From: UBA1494_A sp963973975
GTDB lineage: Bacteria > Bacteroidota > Bacteroidia > Flavobacteriales_E > Vicingaceae
Length of the DNA: 64,000 nt
Assembly (NCBI GenBank): GCA_963973975.1
Contig: CAXBCF010000005.1
Location: 1 to 64,000, forward strand
Direction: 5' to 3'
In this document: positions 17,297-25,689 of the stretch, piece by piece
How positions within the stretch are numbered: position 1 is the stretch's first letter
Layout: every line of letters starts with the position of its first letter
Made by a program: the position numbers and the translations under genes
The notes under the pieces: generated by a model
Database searches by the model: none
Told to the model about the DNA's origin: nothing
What the model saw: the letters and a program-made list of their open reading frames with translations, nothing else

Positions 17297-17824
17297 ATGC
17301 AAAAAGCAACATTAGGATCAGGATGTTTTTGGTGTGTTGAAGCAGTTTTTCAAACACTAAAAGGAGTAAATAAAGTATTGCCGGGTTATTCTGGGGGCAA
17401 AATTTCTAATCCTACTTATAGAGAAGTTTGCAGTGGACTAACAGGTCATGCTGAAGTGGTGCAAATAGAATTCGATGAAAAAGTGATTTCTTTCATCGAA
17501 TTGTTAGAAGTATTTTTCAAGACACATGATCCTACTACCTTGAATAAACAAGGGGGAGATGTTGGCACACAATACCGTTCTTCTATATTTTATCATTCAG
17601 AAGAACAAAAGGAAACAGCAGAAGAAGTTATCTCTAAACTTAACAACTCAAAGGCTTTTCCAAGTAAGATTGTTACAGAAGTGGTTCCATTTAAAGCATT
17701 TTATGAAGCTGAAGAATACCACAAAAACTATTTTATCAATAACCCTGAACAAGGATATTGTCAAATGGTAGTGCGACCCAAAGTGGAAAAATTTAAAAAA
17801 GTTTTTGAGAATAAATTGAAATAA
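17297..17824 (+). CDS. msrA: Peptide-methionine (S)-S-oxide reductase MsrA
   Basis: Repairs oxidised methionine (the S epimer) in proteins. 175 residues, normal MsrA length. The catalytic motif GCFWC with Cys10 is at the N-terminus; further family motifs are GYSGG (about 33-37), EVVQIEFD, THDPTTLNKQGGDVGTQYRS and EEYHKNYF. No MsrB domain is fused. A probable -7 box TACCTTTG lies at 17276-17283. It is followed 58 bp later by a cold-shock gene on the same strand, probably separately controlled. Confidence 0.96.
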   Translation: MQKATLGSGCFWCVEAVFQTLKGVNKVLPGYSGGKISNPTYREVCSGLTGHAEVVQIEFDEKVISFIELLEVFFKTHDPTTLNKQGGDVGTQYRSSIFYHSEEQKETAEEVISKLNNSKAFPSKIVTEVVPFKAFYEAEEYHKNYFINNPEQGYCQMVVRPKVEKFKKVFENKLK

Positions 17825-17882
17825 TTACTAATTCTCAATTTATTAAGCTACTTTTACACTTTAATATTTTTAATTATTTATA

Positions 17883-18074
17883 ATGAGTAAAGGAACAGTA
17901 AAATTTTTCAATGAAACCAAAGGTTTTGGTTTTATCAAAGAAGACGAATCAGAAAACGAACATTTTGTTCACGTATCAGGTCTAATCGACGAGATTAGAG
18001 AAGGTGATGCAGTTGAATTCGAATTGAAAGAAGGTAGAAAAGGTATGAATGCAGTTGACGTTAAAGTAATTTAA
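17883..18074 (+). CDS. Cold-shock domain protein (CspA family)
   Basis: 63 residues, a single cold-shock domain. RNP1-like KGFGFIKED (about 14-22) and RNP2-like HFVHVSGL (about 27-34) form the single-stranded nucleic-acid surface. Probably an RNA chaperone. It ends with a strong intrinsic terminator 30 bp after the stop, so it is the end of its transcript. Confidence 0.95.
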   Translation: MSKGTVKFFNETKGFGFIKEDESENEHFVHVSGLIDEIREGDAVEFELKEGRKGMNAVDVKVI

Positions 18075-18102
18075 TCCAACTGAATAAACATTAATTTTAT
18101 CT

Positions 18103-18133
18103 AAAGCCTCGCAAGAAATTGCGGGGCTTTTTT
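18103..18133 (+). terminator. Intrinsic terminator of the cold-shock gene
   Basis: Stem AAAGCCTCGCAA / TTGCGGGGCTTT with a 4-base loop GAAA and a following run of T. Confidence 0.85.
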
Positions 18134-18184
18134 GCGTTTAATAATTTCTTTTACTTTTAGCTTTTTAAAACTTCAATACTTTTC

Positions 18185-19492
18185 ATGCTAAGAAGAATAA
18201 TCAATAAAATTGGGAAACAACTACTTGGTAATTCACTTTGGTTGCTTGTCGATAAGGTGGTTCGCTTATTTGTAGGGTTATTTGTTGGAGTTTTAGTAGC
18301 AAGATACTTGGGTCCCGACGGGATGGGATTATGGAATTATTGTTTGGCATTTTTTGCGTTCTTTTCTGTTTTTCCATCTTTGGGATTGGAATATATAAGT
18401 CCAAGAGAATTTGTAAACCAACAAGGTAAAGAGTCGGGACTTCTAAACACCGTATTTGTTTTAAAATTTTTTGGGTCAAGTATTGGTCTCATTGCAGCAG
18501 TATTAACATTAGGATATTTAAAAGGCTTCGATGATCAAGTAGTACTTCTAGTGTTTATCCTAACGATTGGGTATGTATTTCAATCATTTGATGTGATTGA
18601 TTATTACTTTCAATCAAAATTGCTTCAAAAAAGATCTGTAATAGCTAGGATGTTTGCTTTTTTGATTGTAGCAGCATATAAATTTTATCTTATTCAAACT
18701 GGTGCACCTTTAATTTGGTTTGTTGCTTCATCAACAATTGAGTTTTTAATTGCAGGAATCGGTCTTTGGTTCGCTTTAAAGAACACTAAGATAAAAATCA
18801 ATCTCCGTTTATTTGACTGGAAAATTGCAAAAGAGCTATTAAAGGACTCTCTTCCATTCTCTGCTAGCGCTCTATTGGTATTAATTTTTTATAAAGTTGA
18901 TCAAGTAATGATCACTGAAATTTTAGGAGAAGAAGAAAATGGAATTTATTCTGTAGCGGTTAGGATTTACGAGTTATTTATGTTTTTGCCTGCTATATTA
19001 GTGGGTTCATTTCTTCCTATAATTACTAAAAATTTTAAGTTAAGTGAAAAAGATTTTAGGGCTAGTCTTAAACAATTGTATACCATCTTAACTTATTTTG
19101 CTATAGTTTCTTCTCTTGGAGCCTGGTTGCTTGGCCCAACAATTATGCATTTTTTATACGGTGAAGAATTTGAAGGTTCAGGAGCTGCTTTACAAATTAT
19201 AGGCCTAGGATTTTATCCTGTATTTTTAGGAATAGCTACAAGCAACTATTTGATTGTTAGAAATTACAAACTACTTAACTTAGTAAGAAGTGCAATTGGG
19301 TTAATTGTTAATGTACTTTTAAACTTACTACTAATACCTAAAATAGGAATAATTGGTGCAGCTTGGGCATCTGTAATTTCCAATTTCATTTCCACTTTAT
19401 GTATTCTATTTGTGAAAGATAATCACCAGCATTGGAAATTGTTTTTGTCGCCGTTTAATCTGAATTCTATACAACGATTTATAAAGTATTAG
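18185..19492 (+). CDS. Oligosaccharide flippase (Wzx-like, MATE/MOP superfamily)
   Basis: 435 residues with about 12 predicted membrane helices, beginning with the typical amphipathic N-terminus and GNSLWLLVDKVVRLFVGLFV then RYLGPDGMGLWNY. It would move lipid-linked glycan units across the inner membrane. It opens a plus-strand cluster of glycosyltransferase genes, which supports a role in O-antigen, capsule or other surface-glycan export. A second flippase of different sequence is encoded at the right end of the window, so the two probably serve different glycans. Confidence 0.9.
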   Translation: MLRRIINKIGKQLLGNSLWLLVDKVVRLFVGLFVGVLVARYLGPDGMGLWNYCLAFFAFFSVFPSLGLEYISPREFVNQQGKESGLLNTVFVLKFFGSSIGLIAAVLTLGYLKGFDDQVVLLVFILTIGYVFQSFDVIDYYFQSKLLQKRSVIARMFAFLIVAAYKFYLIQTGAPLIWFVASSTIEFLIAGIGLWFALKNTKIKINLRLFDWKIAKELLKDSLPFSASALLVLIFYKVDQVMITEILGEEENGIYSVAVRIYELFMFLPAILVGSFLPIITKNFKLSEKDFRASLKQLYTILTYFAIVSSLGAWLLGPTIMHFLYGEEFEGSGAALQIIGLGFYPVFLGIATSNYLIVRNYKLLNLVRSAIGLIVNVLLNLLLIPKIGIIGAAWASVISNFISTLCILFVKDNHQHWKLFLSPFNLNSIQRFIKY

Positions 19493-19531
19493 CTGCTTTT
19501 AAAAACAATAATTTATATCTTTATTGATTAG

Positions 19532-19539
19532 TACTTTTG
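19532..19539 (+). promoter_or_regulatory. Candidate -7 box before the methyltransferase-like gene
   Basis: TACTTTTG fits TAnnTTTG and lies 18 bp before the ATG at 19558; no clear -33 element. Confidence 0.3.
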
Positions 19540-19557
19540 GCCATTAAAATTGAATAA

Positions 19558-20202
19558 ATGAGTAGGTATAATAATCGATTTCAGCGTATCGTTAAAAGAC
19601 TTTTACCAACAAGAATTAAAGAGGTTTATCAGAATAAAATTGATGAAGCCAATGTTGCAAAATGGATATTACAAGGAAAGCCTACTCCACCACCACACAT
19701 TGTTAAGGTAAAAACCGTCGAAAAATTCCAAAGGGATACGAATTATTCGGTATTGGTTGAAACCGGAACCTTTATGGGGGATATGATTCTATCGCAACTC
19801 CCAAATTTTAGTAGAATTATCTCAATTGAACTAAGTGAAGAGTTTTGGAAAAATGCTAAAATTCTTTTTCAAAATGAGCCAAAAGTGGAGTTGCTACAAG
19901 GAGATAGTGGTGAAATTATGAATCAGGTAGTAAATCAGTTAAATGAACCAGCCATTTTTTGGCTCGATGGTCATTATTCTGGAGGAGATACAGCAAAAGG
20001 AGATAAAATCTCACCAATTTATGAGGAACTAAAAGCAATATTCAGCTCTTCAGTTAATCATTGTTTGTTAATAGATGATGCTAGATTATTTAATGGCACA
20101 GATGACTATCCAAAAATTGAGGAGCTTAAAGAGTTTATTTTAACTAATCGACCTAACGCCAAAATTGACGTAGATGCCGATACGATAAGTGTGCGCTATT
20201 AA
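19558..20202 (+). CDS. Class I SAM-dependent methyltransferase-like protein
   Basis: 214 residues. A Rossmann-type pattern is visible: VETGTFMGDMI (glycine-rich motif I, about 62-72), ISIELSEEFWKNA (motif II acid), LLQGDSGEI, FWLDGHYSGGDT (motif IV) and CLLIDDARLF. Similar proteins occur in glycan clusters, where they may methylate sugars or synthesise modified residues. The substrate cannot be told from the sequence. It abuts the next gene (stop and start share a base), so it is part of the glycan operon. Confidence 0.7.
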   Translation: MSRYNNRFQRIVKRLLPTRIKEVYQNKIDEANVAKWILQGKPTPPPHIVKVKTVEKFQRDTNYSVLVETGTFMGDMILSQLPNFSRIISIELSEEFWKNAKILFQNEPKVELLQGDSGEIMNQVVNQLNEPAIFWLDGHYSGGDTAKGDKISPIYEELKAIFSSSVNHCLLIDDARLFNGTDDYPKIEELKEFILTNRPNAKIDVDADTISVRY

Positions 20203-21143
20203 TGATTAAAAAAACAATAAAGAAGTTTGCTTCATACTTGGGCTTAACAGTTGTATCTAAGTATGATTCTCAAAGACAGCAAAACTATATTAATTTACTT
20301 GAATCTTTTTGTTTTAATTCAGATCAACTTACAAATGCATGTGAGATAATAATCTTTTCTAAAGATAGAGCTTTGCAACTAGAAGCATTAATCAGAAGTT
20401 ATTATCATTACTCAATAAACCCTGTTAGGCTAAAAATCCTATACAGTGCATCCAACGCTTCTTTTTTAGAGGGATATGATAAACTTATAAAACAATTTTC
20501 AGATAAATCGATACAGTTTTATCGTGAGCAAGATTTTAAAAAAGATTTAATTACTTTGATTGAAAGCATTAAGGTTTCTAAAGTACTCTTTTTAGTAGAT
20601 GACATAGTGTTTAAGAAAGAATTTGATTGTGAGGTGTTTACTAAAATTGAGCCTAAAATTGAGCTATTGAGTTTGAGACACGGAAAGCATTTAAATTACG
20701 CATACACTGTCCAAAAAAAACAGGACTTACCTATTTTAAAAACATACTCTAAATTGGAGAATACACTCACTTGGTCATGGGAAAATTCTGTTCAAGATTG
20801 GGCATATCCATTATCATTAGATGGACATTTATTTGATACTTTGGAAATGAAAACTTTAATTAATTTACTTGACTTTAAAGCCCCAAATTCACTTGAGGCA
20901 GCACTTCAGCTAATGAATCCACTTTTTAAAAAACGCAGAGGGATTTGTTATCCACTATCAATTATTGTGAACAATCCTTGTAATAAAGTACAAGTTGAGC
21001 ATGATAATTTTCATGGAACAACTGATGCAAGTTTCTTAAATAGTGAGTGGCTGAATGGAAAGCATATTGACCTTGCGCCTTTTCATGAAATTGAGAATGC
21101 AAGTGTTCACCAAGAATTACCTTTAAAATTAATTGATCAATGA
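20202..21143 (+). CDS. Glycosyltransferase-like protein of unknown specificity
   Basis: 313 residues. The central part looks like a GT-A fold: IIFSKDRALQLEALIRSYY (opening strand and helix) and KVLFLVDDIVF, in which the DD could be the metal-binding DxD-like site. It is more divergent than the GT2 genes after it, so I call the fold but not the activity. A conserved late segment is WSWENSVQDWAYPLSLDGHLF. It overlaps the following GT2 gene by 4 bp. Confidence 0.6.
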   Translation: MIKKTIKKFASYLGLTVVSKYDSQRQQNYINLLESFCFNSDQLTNACEIIIFSKDRALQLEALIRSYYHYSINPVRLKILYSASNASFLEGYDKLIKQFSDKSIQFYREQDFKKDLITLIESIKVSKVLFLVDDIVFKKEFDCEVFTKIEPKIELLSLRHGKHLNYAYTVQKKQDLPILKTYSKLENTLTWSWENSVQDWAYPLSLDGHLFDTLEMKTLINLLDFKAPNSLEAALQLMNPLFKKRRGICYPLSIIVNNPCNKVQVEHDNFHGTTDASFLNSEWLNGKHIDLAPFHEIENASVHQELPLKLIDQ

Positions 21144-22162
21144 GTCAAAATGACCCATTAGTAAGTATAATAATGCCCGCATTCAATGCTGAAAAATACA
21201 TTGAAGCTTCAATTTTATCCGTTATTTCTCAGAGCTATAAGAATTGGGAGTTATTAATTATTAATGATGGTTCTACAGATCGTACTCAAGAAATTGCTAA
21301 GAAGTTTATGGAGGAAGATTCCCGTATTAAACTATTGGTTCATTCTGAAAATAAAGGCATTGTAGCTAGTCGTAATTATGGTCTAGTTAGTGCAAAGGGT
21401 TATTTTATTGCAAATTTAGACAGCGATGACATTGCAAGAAAAAATAGAATAACTCAGCAGGTTAATTTTTTAAAAAAAAATACTGACTATGTTTTGTTGG
21501 GTTCGTCTTGTGTTGAAATTGATGAAAATGGAAAAAAGTTGAGAACCATTGATAGGAATTTGAAAAATGAATCAATAAAATCCTTGCTCTTTTTTAGCAA
21601 TTACTTCATTAATTCAACAATTATGATGCGTGCCGATAGTGCACAAAAATGTGGCTATGAAGAAGGTTTTGCCCCTGCAGAAGATTATCATTTTTTTACT
21701 CAGATATGCAAATATGGGGAAGTTGGAAATTTAAAAAAGGCCTTAGTCAAATATAGAATTCACTCTACTAACATTAGCAAATTAAAAAAAGTAGAACAAC
21801 AAAATGCAATTAAAAATATTCTAAAACTTCAAATACAAAACCTCAATATTGAACCAAGCAACTTGGAGTTGACGATTCACCAAAATTTAGTTGATGGACC
21901 TTTCCCAAATTCAATAGAAGAAATTAAAATTATTGAAAAGTGGCTTTTAAAACTTTTGAAAATGAATAAACTATACTCAGTTTATCCTCAAAAATACTTT
22001 AATTATTATCTTGCCTTTTTTTATAGAAGAGCCTGTACAGAAAATAAAATAGGTTTGAAAGGGTACAAGTTTTTTAAGAAATCTGAATTATGGGGTTTTA
22101 TAAAAAATGATATTAAGGGGAATTCTATTTCCTTTGTAAAATCATTCGTTAAAAAGAATTAG
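21140..22162 (+). CDS. Family 2 glycosyltransferase
   Basis: 340 residues. GT-A nucleotide-sugar domain: VSIIMPAFNAEKYIEASI at the N-terminus, IINDGSTDRTQEIA, NLDSDDIA (the DxD metal site, about 93-100), and a later acidic EGFAPAEDYHFFTQI pattern typical of the catalytic-base segment. It transfers a sugar from a nucleotide donor in the cytoplasm. The C-terminal ~120 residues are basic and may contact the membrane. Confidence 0.9.
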   Translation: MSQNDPLVSIIMPAFNAEKYIEASILSVISQSYKNWELLIINDGSTDRTQEIAKKFMEEDSRIKLLVHSENKGIVASRNYGLVSAKGYFIANLDSDDIARKNRITQQVNFLKKNTDYVLLGSSCVEIDENGKKLRTIDRNLKNESIKSLLFFSNYFINSTIMMRADSAQKCGYEEGFAPAEDYHFFTQICKYGEVGNLKKALVKYRIHSTNISKLKKVEQQNAIKNILKLQIQNLNIEPSNLELTIHQNLVDGPFPNSIEEIKIIEKWLLKLLKMNKLYSVYPQKYFNYYLAFFYRRACTENKIGLKGYKFFKKSELWGFIKNDIKGNSISFVKSFVKKN

Positions 22163-22163
22163 T

Positions 22164-22973
22164 TTGAAATCGAAAGTAAGTATTGTTATTCCAGTATTTA
22201 ATTCAGGTCAATATTTACCTGATACTATTAAATCTATTGAAAAACAAAGCTTTGAGAACTGGGAAGTGATTATTGTTGATAATGGGTCAACAGAAAAATC
22301 GACTTGTGATTATCTGGATTTAATAAGAACAAATTATACCGATAAATTTCATGTATTTACTAGTGAAGAACCCAATGTTTCAGCAGCAAGAAATTTAGGT
22401 ATTGATAAAGCTCAAGGAGAATACATTCTTCTTTTAGATTCTGACGATTTGATTCATCCTGATTTTCTAAAGAAATGTATCAATGAATTTGATTTATTTC
22501 CTGAGACAACTTTAGTGAGAACTCAAGTTAAACTCTTTGGAAAAAAGTCAGGAATACTTAAGTTCGAGCCCTATAGTTATTCCTTGCTTTTGGCAAGAAA
22601 TTTAATGGTAGTAACTTCCTTATTTAAAAAGCAGGATGCAGTATCAGTAGGTGGTTTTGACAAAGCATTTAAAGACGCATTTGAAGATTGGGAATTTTGG
22701 ATTCGATTATTAAAAAATAATGGAATTGTAAAAACCGTTGAAGAGCCACTTTTTAACTATAGAATCAGAAAAGGAAGTCGCAATCATTCATTGCGAATGA
22801 ATCATTTAAAAATTGCCAGAAAACTAATTTGGGAAAAGCATAAGGCGCAATATGCCAACTATTTTGTGGATCCAATGGAAACATTTGAATATAAGCTTTT
22901 GGAAGATAGCAAAGCATATAAAATTGGCAATCTTTTACTTAAACCATTTTCATCGTTTAAACTGATGAAATAG
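22164..22973 (+). CDS. Family 2 glycosyltransferase
   Basis: 269 residues. VSIVIPVFNSGQYLPDTI, IIVDNGSTEKS, LLLDSDDLIHPDF (metal site) and FKDAFEDWEFWIRLL (base segment) give a confident GT2 call. The start is a TTG at 22164, two bases after the previous stop; the conserved KVSIVIP opening follows directly, so no later ATG fits. Donor and acceptor are unknown. Confidence 0.88.
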   Translation: MKSKVSIVIPVFNSGQYLPDTIKSIEKQSFENWEVIIVDNGSTEKSTCDYLDLIRTNYTDKFHVFTSEEPNVSAARNLGIDKAQGEYILLLDSDDLIHPDFLKKCINEFDLFPETTLVRTQVKLFGKKSGILKFEPYSYSLLLARNLMVVTSLFKKQDAVSVGGFDKAFKDAFEDWEFWIRLLKNNGIVKTVEEPLFNYRIRKGSRNHSLRMNHLKIARKLIWEKHKAQYANYFVDPMETFEYKLLEDSKAYKIGNLLLKPFSSFKLMK

Positions 22974-23785
22974 TGAAAAAAGAAACTGTAAATATTGCCG
23001 CTGTAATGGTCAGGTACAATTCTGATTTAAACCGTTCAGCTACTTACCTTACTTTATTTAAAGACTTAGAATGTCCAAAGCTAATTTATGACAATAGTTT
23101 TACTAAAATTAAAGCTAATCCAATTGCTGATTTTAACTACCATCACGATCCTGAAAATGGAGGTGTTAGTAAAGCGTATAACTATGCAGCTAAATGGGCT
23201 TTAAGCTTAAATTGTTCGCATTTATTACTATTAGATAGTGATTCTGAGTTTCCTAAAAATGCTTTTAGTAAATACAGAAATGCTGCAGAGGAATCTGCAG
23301 AAAAAATTATTTTACCATCCATGCTTTCAGAAAATAAAGTTATTTCTCCTTTTTATTTTCGATTTGGGAAGTCATGGTATGGGGATTCTATCAATTTCGG
23401 TACGATTAACTTAGGAAAGATTGTCGCTATAAACTCAGGCATGTTAATACCTCTAAGCACTTTTCAAAAAGTAAATGGGTTTAATGAACAACTACCTTTA
23501 GATTGGAGTGATGTAGATTTTTGCAGAAAATTAGCTAAAATTAAAACACAAGCTCAATACATAAATTTAGTAATCAATCACAGCTTGTCAGATCATCAAA
23601 AAAGTGATTTTGCTAGTGCAAAGTACAGGTACAAAACTTATTTTAAAGGTGTGAAGGAATTGCCTGAAAGTTTCTTAGAAAAGCTTTCGTTGCTATATTG
23701 GGCAAAGTTAAAAGCAATTAAATTGAGTTTTATTTATAAAAACCCATGGTTTATAATCTATTATTTGAAACATTGGTATGATTAA
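22973..23785 (+). CDS. Family 2 glycosyltransferase, rhamnosyltransferase-like
   Basis: 270 residues. The opening NIAAVMVRYNSDLNRSATYL and a long GT-A middle with PENGGVSKAYNYAA and LLLLDSDSEFP resemble rhamnosyl/galactofuranosyl-type GT2 enzymes. LPLDWSDVDFCRKLA is the usual acidic segment. The start is a GTG whose G is the last base of the upstream stop, so translation is coupled. Sugar specificity is only a resemblance. Confidence 0.8.
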   Translation: MKKETVNIAAVMVRYNSDLNRSATYLTLFKDLECPKLIYDNSFTKIKANPIADFNYHHDPENGGVSKAYNYAAKWALSLNCSHLLLLDSDSEFPKNAFSKYRNAAEESAEKIILPSMLSENKVISPFYFRFGKSWYGDSINFGTINLGKIVAINSGMLIPLSTFQKVNGFNEQLPLDWSDVDFCRKLAKIKTQAQYINLVINHSLSDHQKSDFASAKYRYKTYFKGVKELPESFLEKLSLLYWAKLKAIKLSFIYKNPWFIIYYLKHWYD

Positions 23786-24602
23786 AGTTCAAATTTTATT
23801 AGCTACTTATAATGGAGAAAAATACTTGAGTGATCAATTGAAAAGCATACTGGACCAAACTTTTCAAAATTGGGAATTATTAATAAGCGATGATAATTCA
23901 ACCGATAACACTCAAATAATAATCGATCAATTTTTAAAATTATACCCTTCAAAAATTCGTCAAGTACATGTTGACAAAAAAGGCAGCTCTACAGCAAATT
24001 TCATGAGTTTATTAAACTTTGTGACAGCTCCATACATTATGTTTTGTGACCAAGATGATTATTGGCATAATAATAAAATGGAAAATAGTGTAGAATGTAT
24101 TGAAAGGGTAGTTGAAAAAAATAAGGTTGCATTGGTTTATACTGATATGGAGGTGGTTGATAGTGAATTGAAGATACTTTATTCATCATTTTTAAAACAG
24201 CAAGGACTGAATCCAAAATGGAGAAACTCTTCGAATGCTGTTTTTTCTCAAAGTATGGCAGCAGGATGTTCCATGATTTTTACCAAGAGTTTAATTGATT
24301 GTCTTCATCCAATTCAAGAAAAATTATTTCAACACGATCATTGGATTTTAATGCATGCCGCTTTTTATGGAAAAGTTGAATTTATTCCAAAATCACTTGT
24401 TAAATATCGACAGCACCAACACAATGCAATAGGATCTCATCATTCAGGTATTAACTATTTTTTTGGGAAGTTGAAAGATTTGAATAAAATAATTCAACGT
24501 TGGGTCTACATTAAAGCCCAATTTGGATCAAGCATATCTCTATTTAATTTGGGGATTATAAAATTCAAATTGAATATGTTAAGACTTTTAAGTAAGCGAT
24601 AA
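23778..24602 (+). CDS. Family 2 glycosyltransferase, last gene of the glycan cluster
   Basis: 274 residues. VQILLATYNGEKYLSDQLKS, LLISDDNSTDNT, IMFCDQDDYW (metal site DQDD) and LFQHDHWILMHAA are standard for GT2 enzymes such as those adding rhamnose or similar residues to O-antigen. It overlaps the previous gene by 8 bp. The cluster ends here; a 99-bp gap with its own promoter box precedes pfkA. Confidence 0.9.
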   Translation: MIKVQILLATYNGEKYLSDQLKSILDQTFQNWELLISDDNSTDNTQIIIDQFLKLYPSKIRQVHVDKKGSSTANFMSLLNFVTAPYIMFCDQDDYWHNNKMENSVECIERVVEKNKVALVYTDMEVVDSELKILYSSFLKQQGLNPKWRNSSNAVFSQSMAAGCSMIFTKSLIDCLHPIQEKLFQHDHWILMHAAFYGKVEFIPKSLVKYRQHQHNAIGSHHSGINYFFGKLKDLNKIIQRWVYIKAQFGSSISLFNLGIIKFKLNMLRLLSKR

Positions 24603-24675
24603 GTCTGCTTTTTACTCTCTTAGTTTTACAGGCGAATTTCAAGTTATATTTAATGTTTTAAGAAAGCATTAGTAT

Positions 24676-24683
24676 TAAATTTG
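24676..24683 (+). promoter_or_regulatory. Candidate -7 box of pfkA
   Basis: TAAATTTG fits TAnnTTTG and ends 18 bp before the ATG at 24702. It overlaps an upstream in-frame TTG (24681), which argues against that TTG being the start. Confidence 0.35.
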
Positions 24684-24701
24684 AATTTTAAAGAAATAAC
24701 T

Positions 24702-25673
24702 ATGAAAAAAATTGCAGTTTTTACTTCTGGAGGAGATTCACCTGGGATGAATGCATGTATTCGAGCAGTAGTTAGAACAGCTGCATTTAATCAGGTGGAA
24801 GTAATGGGAATTGTAAGAGGCTTTGATGGCATGATTAAAGGTGATTTTACTCCATTGATTTCGTCTTCTGTGAGTAACATTATTCAACGCGGGGGCACAA
24901 TTTTGAAAAGTGCGAGAAGTGAAGAATTTAGAACTGTTGAGGGAAGAAAAAAAGCTGCAGCTCAACTAAAAGCTAACGGAATAGAGGGCATTGTAGCCAT
25001 TGGAGGTGATGGAACTTTTACCGGAGCGAAAATTTTATTTGAAGAACACGGCATCCCAACTATTGGTGCTCCCGGAACAATCGACAATGATTTATTTGGA
25101 ACAGATTACACAATTGGCTATGATACAGCTGTTAATACAGTAGTAGAAGCAGTAGATAAAATTCGCGATACAGCCGATGCACACGATCGCTTGTTTTTTG
25201 TTGAGGTAATGGGAAGAGATGCGGGATTTATAGCATTAAGATCAGGAGTTGGAGTAGGAGCAGAAGCCATTTTAGTTCCTGAAACAGAAACCTATATCGA
25301 TCAATTAATCGATAAACTTCAGAAAGGATGGGAGCGACAAAAAAGTAGTAGTATCATTATTGTTGCTGAAGGCGATGAGCTTGGTGGAGCAAATGAAATT
25401 GCCGAGAAAGTGAAAGCAAAGTTTAAGCAATACGAAACAAAAGTCACTATTTTAGGACATGTGCAGCGTGGTGGAAGTCCAAGTGCGGCTGACCGTGTTT
25501 TAGCAAGTAGATTGGGCTTTGCTGCTGTGAATGCTTTGTTAGAAGGTCGAAAAAATGAAATGGTTGGCGTAATTAATAATAAAATTGCTTTTACTTCTTT
25601 TGAGAAGGCAATAAAGCACCATAGCAAATTAAATTCAGAGCTTTTACAACTCGCTGAAATTCTATCTTTGTAG
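24702..25673 (+). CDS. pfkA: ATP-dependent 6-phosphofructokinase
   Basis: Phosphorylates fructose 6-phosphate in glycolysis. 323 residues from the ATG at 24702; an in-frame TTG at 24681 is unlikely. Motifs: GGDSPGMNA (10-18), GGDGT (101-105) whose Gly104 points to ATP rather than pyrophosphate use, and GTIDND (125-130) with the catalytic Asp. HVQRGGSPSAADR is the usual late motif. A homotetramer allosterically controlled by PEP/ADP is typical of the family. It is probably transcribed with priA, 16 bp downstream. Confidence 0.97.
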   Translation: MKKIAVFTSGGDSPGMNACIRAVVRTAAFNQVEVMGIVRGFDGMIKGDFTPLISSSVSNIIQRGGTILKSARSEEFRTVEGRKKAAAQLKANGIEGIVAIGGDGTFTGAKILFEEHGIPTIGAPGTIDNDLFGTDYTIGYDTAVNTVVEAVDKIRDTADAHDRLFFVEVMGRDAGFIALRSGVGVGAEAILVPETETYIDQLIDKLQKGWERQKSSSIIIVAEGDELGGANEIAEKVKAKFKQYETKVTILGHVQRGGSPSAADRVLASRLGFAAVNALLEGRKNEMVGVINNKIAFTSFEKAIKHHSKLNSELLQLAEILSL

Positions 25674-25689
25674 TTTATAAACTATTTCT

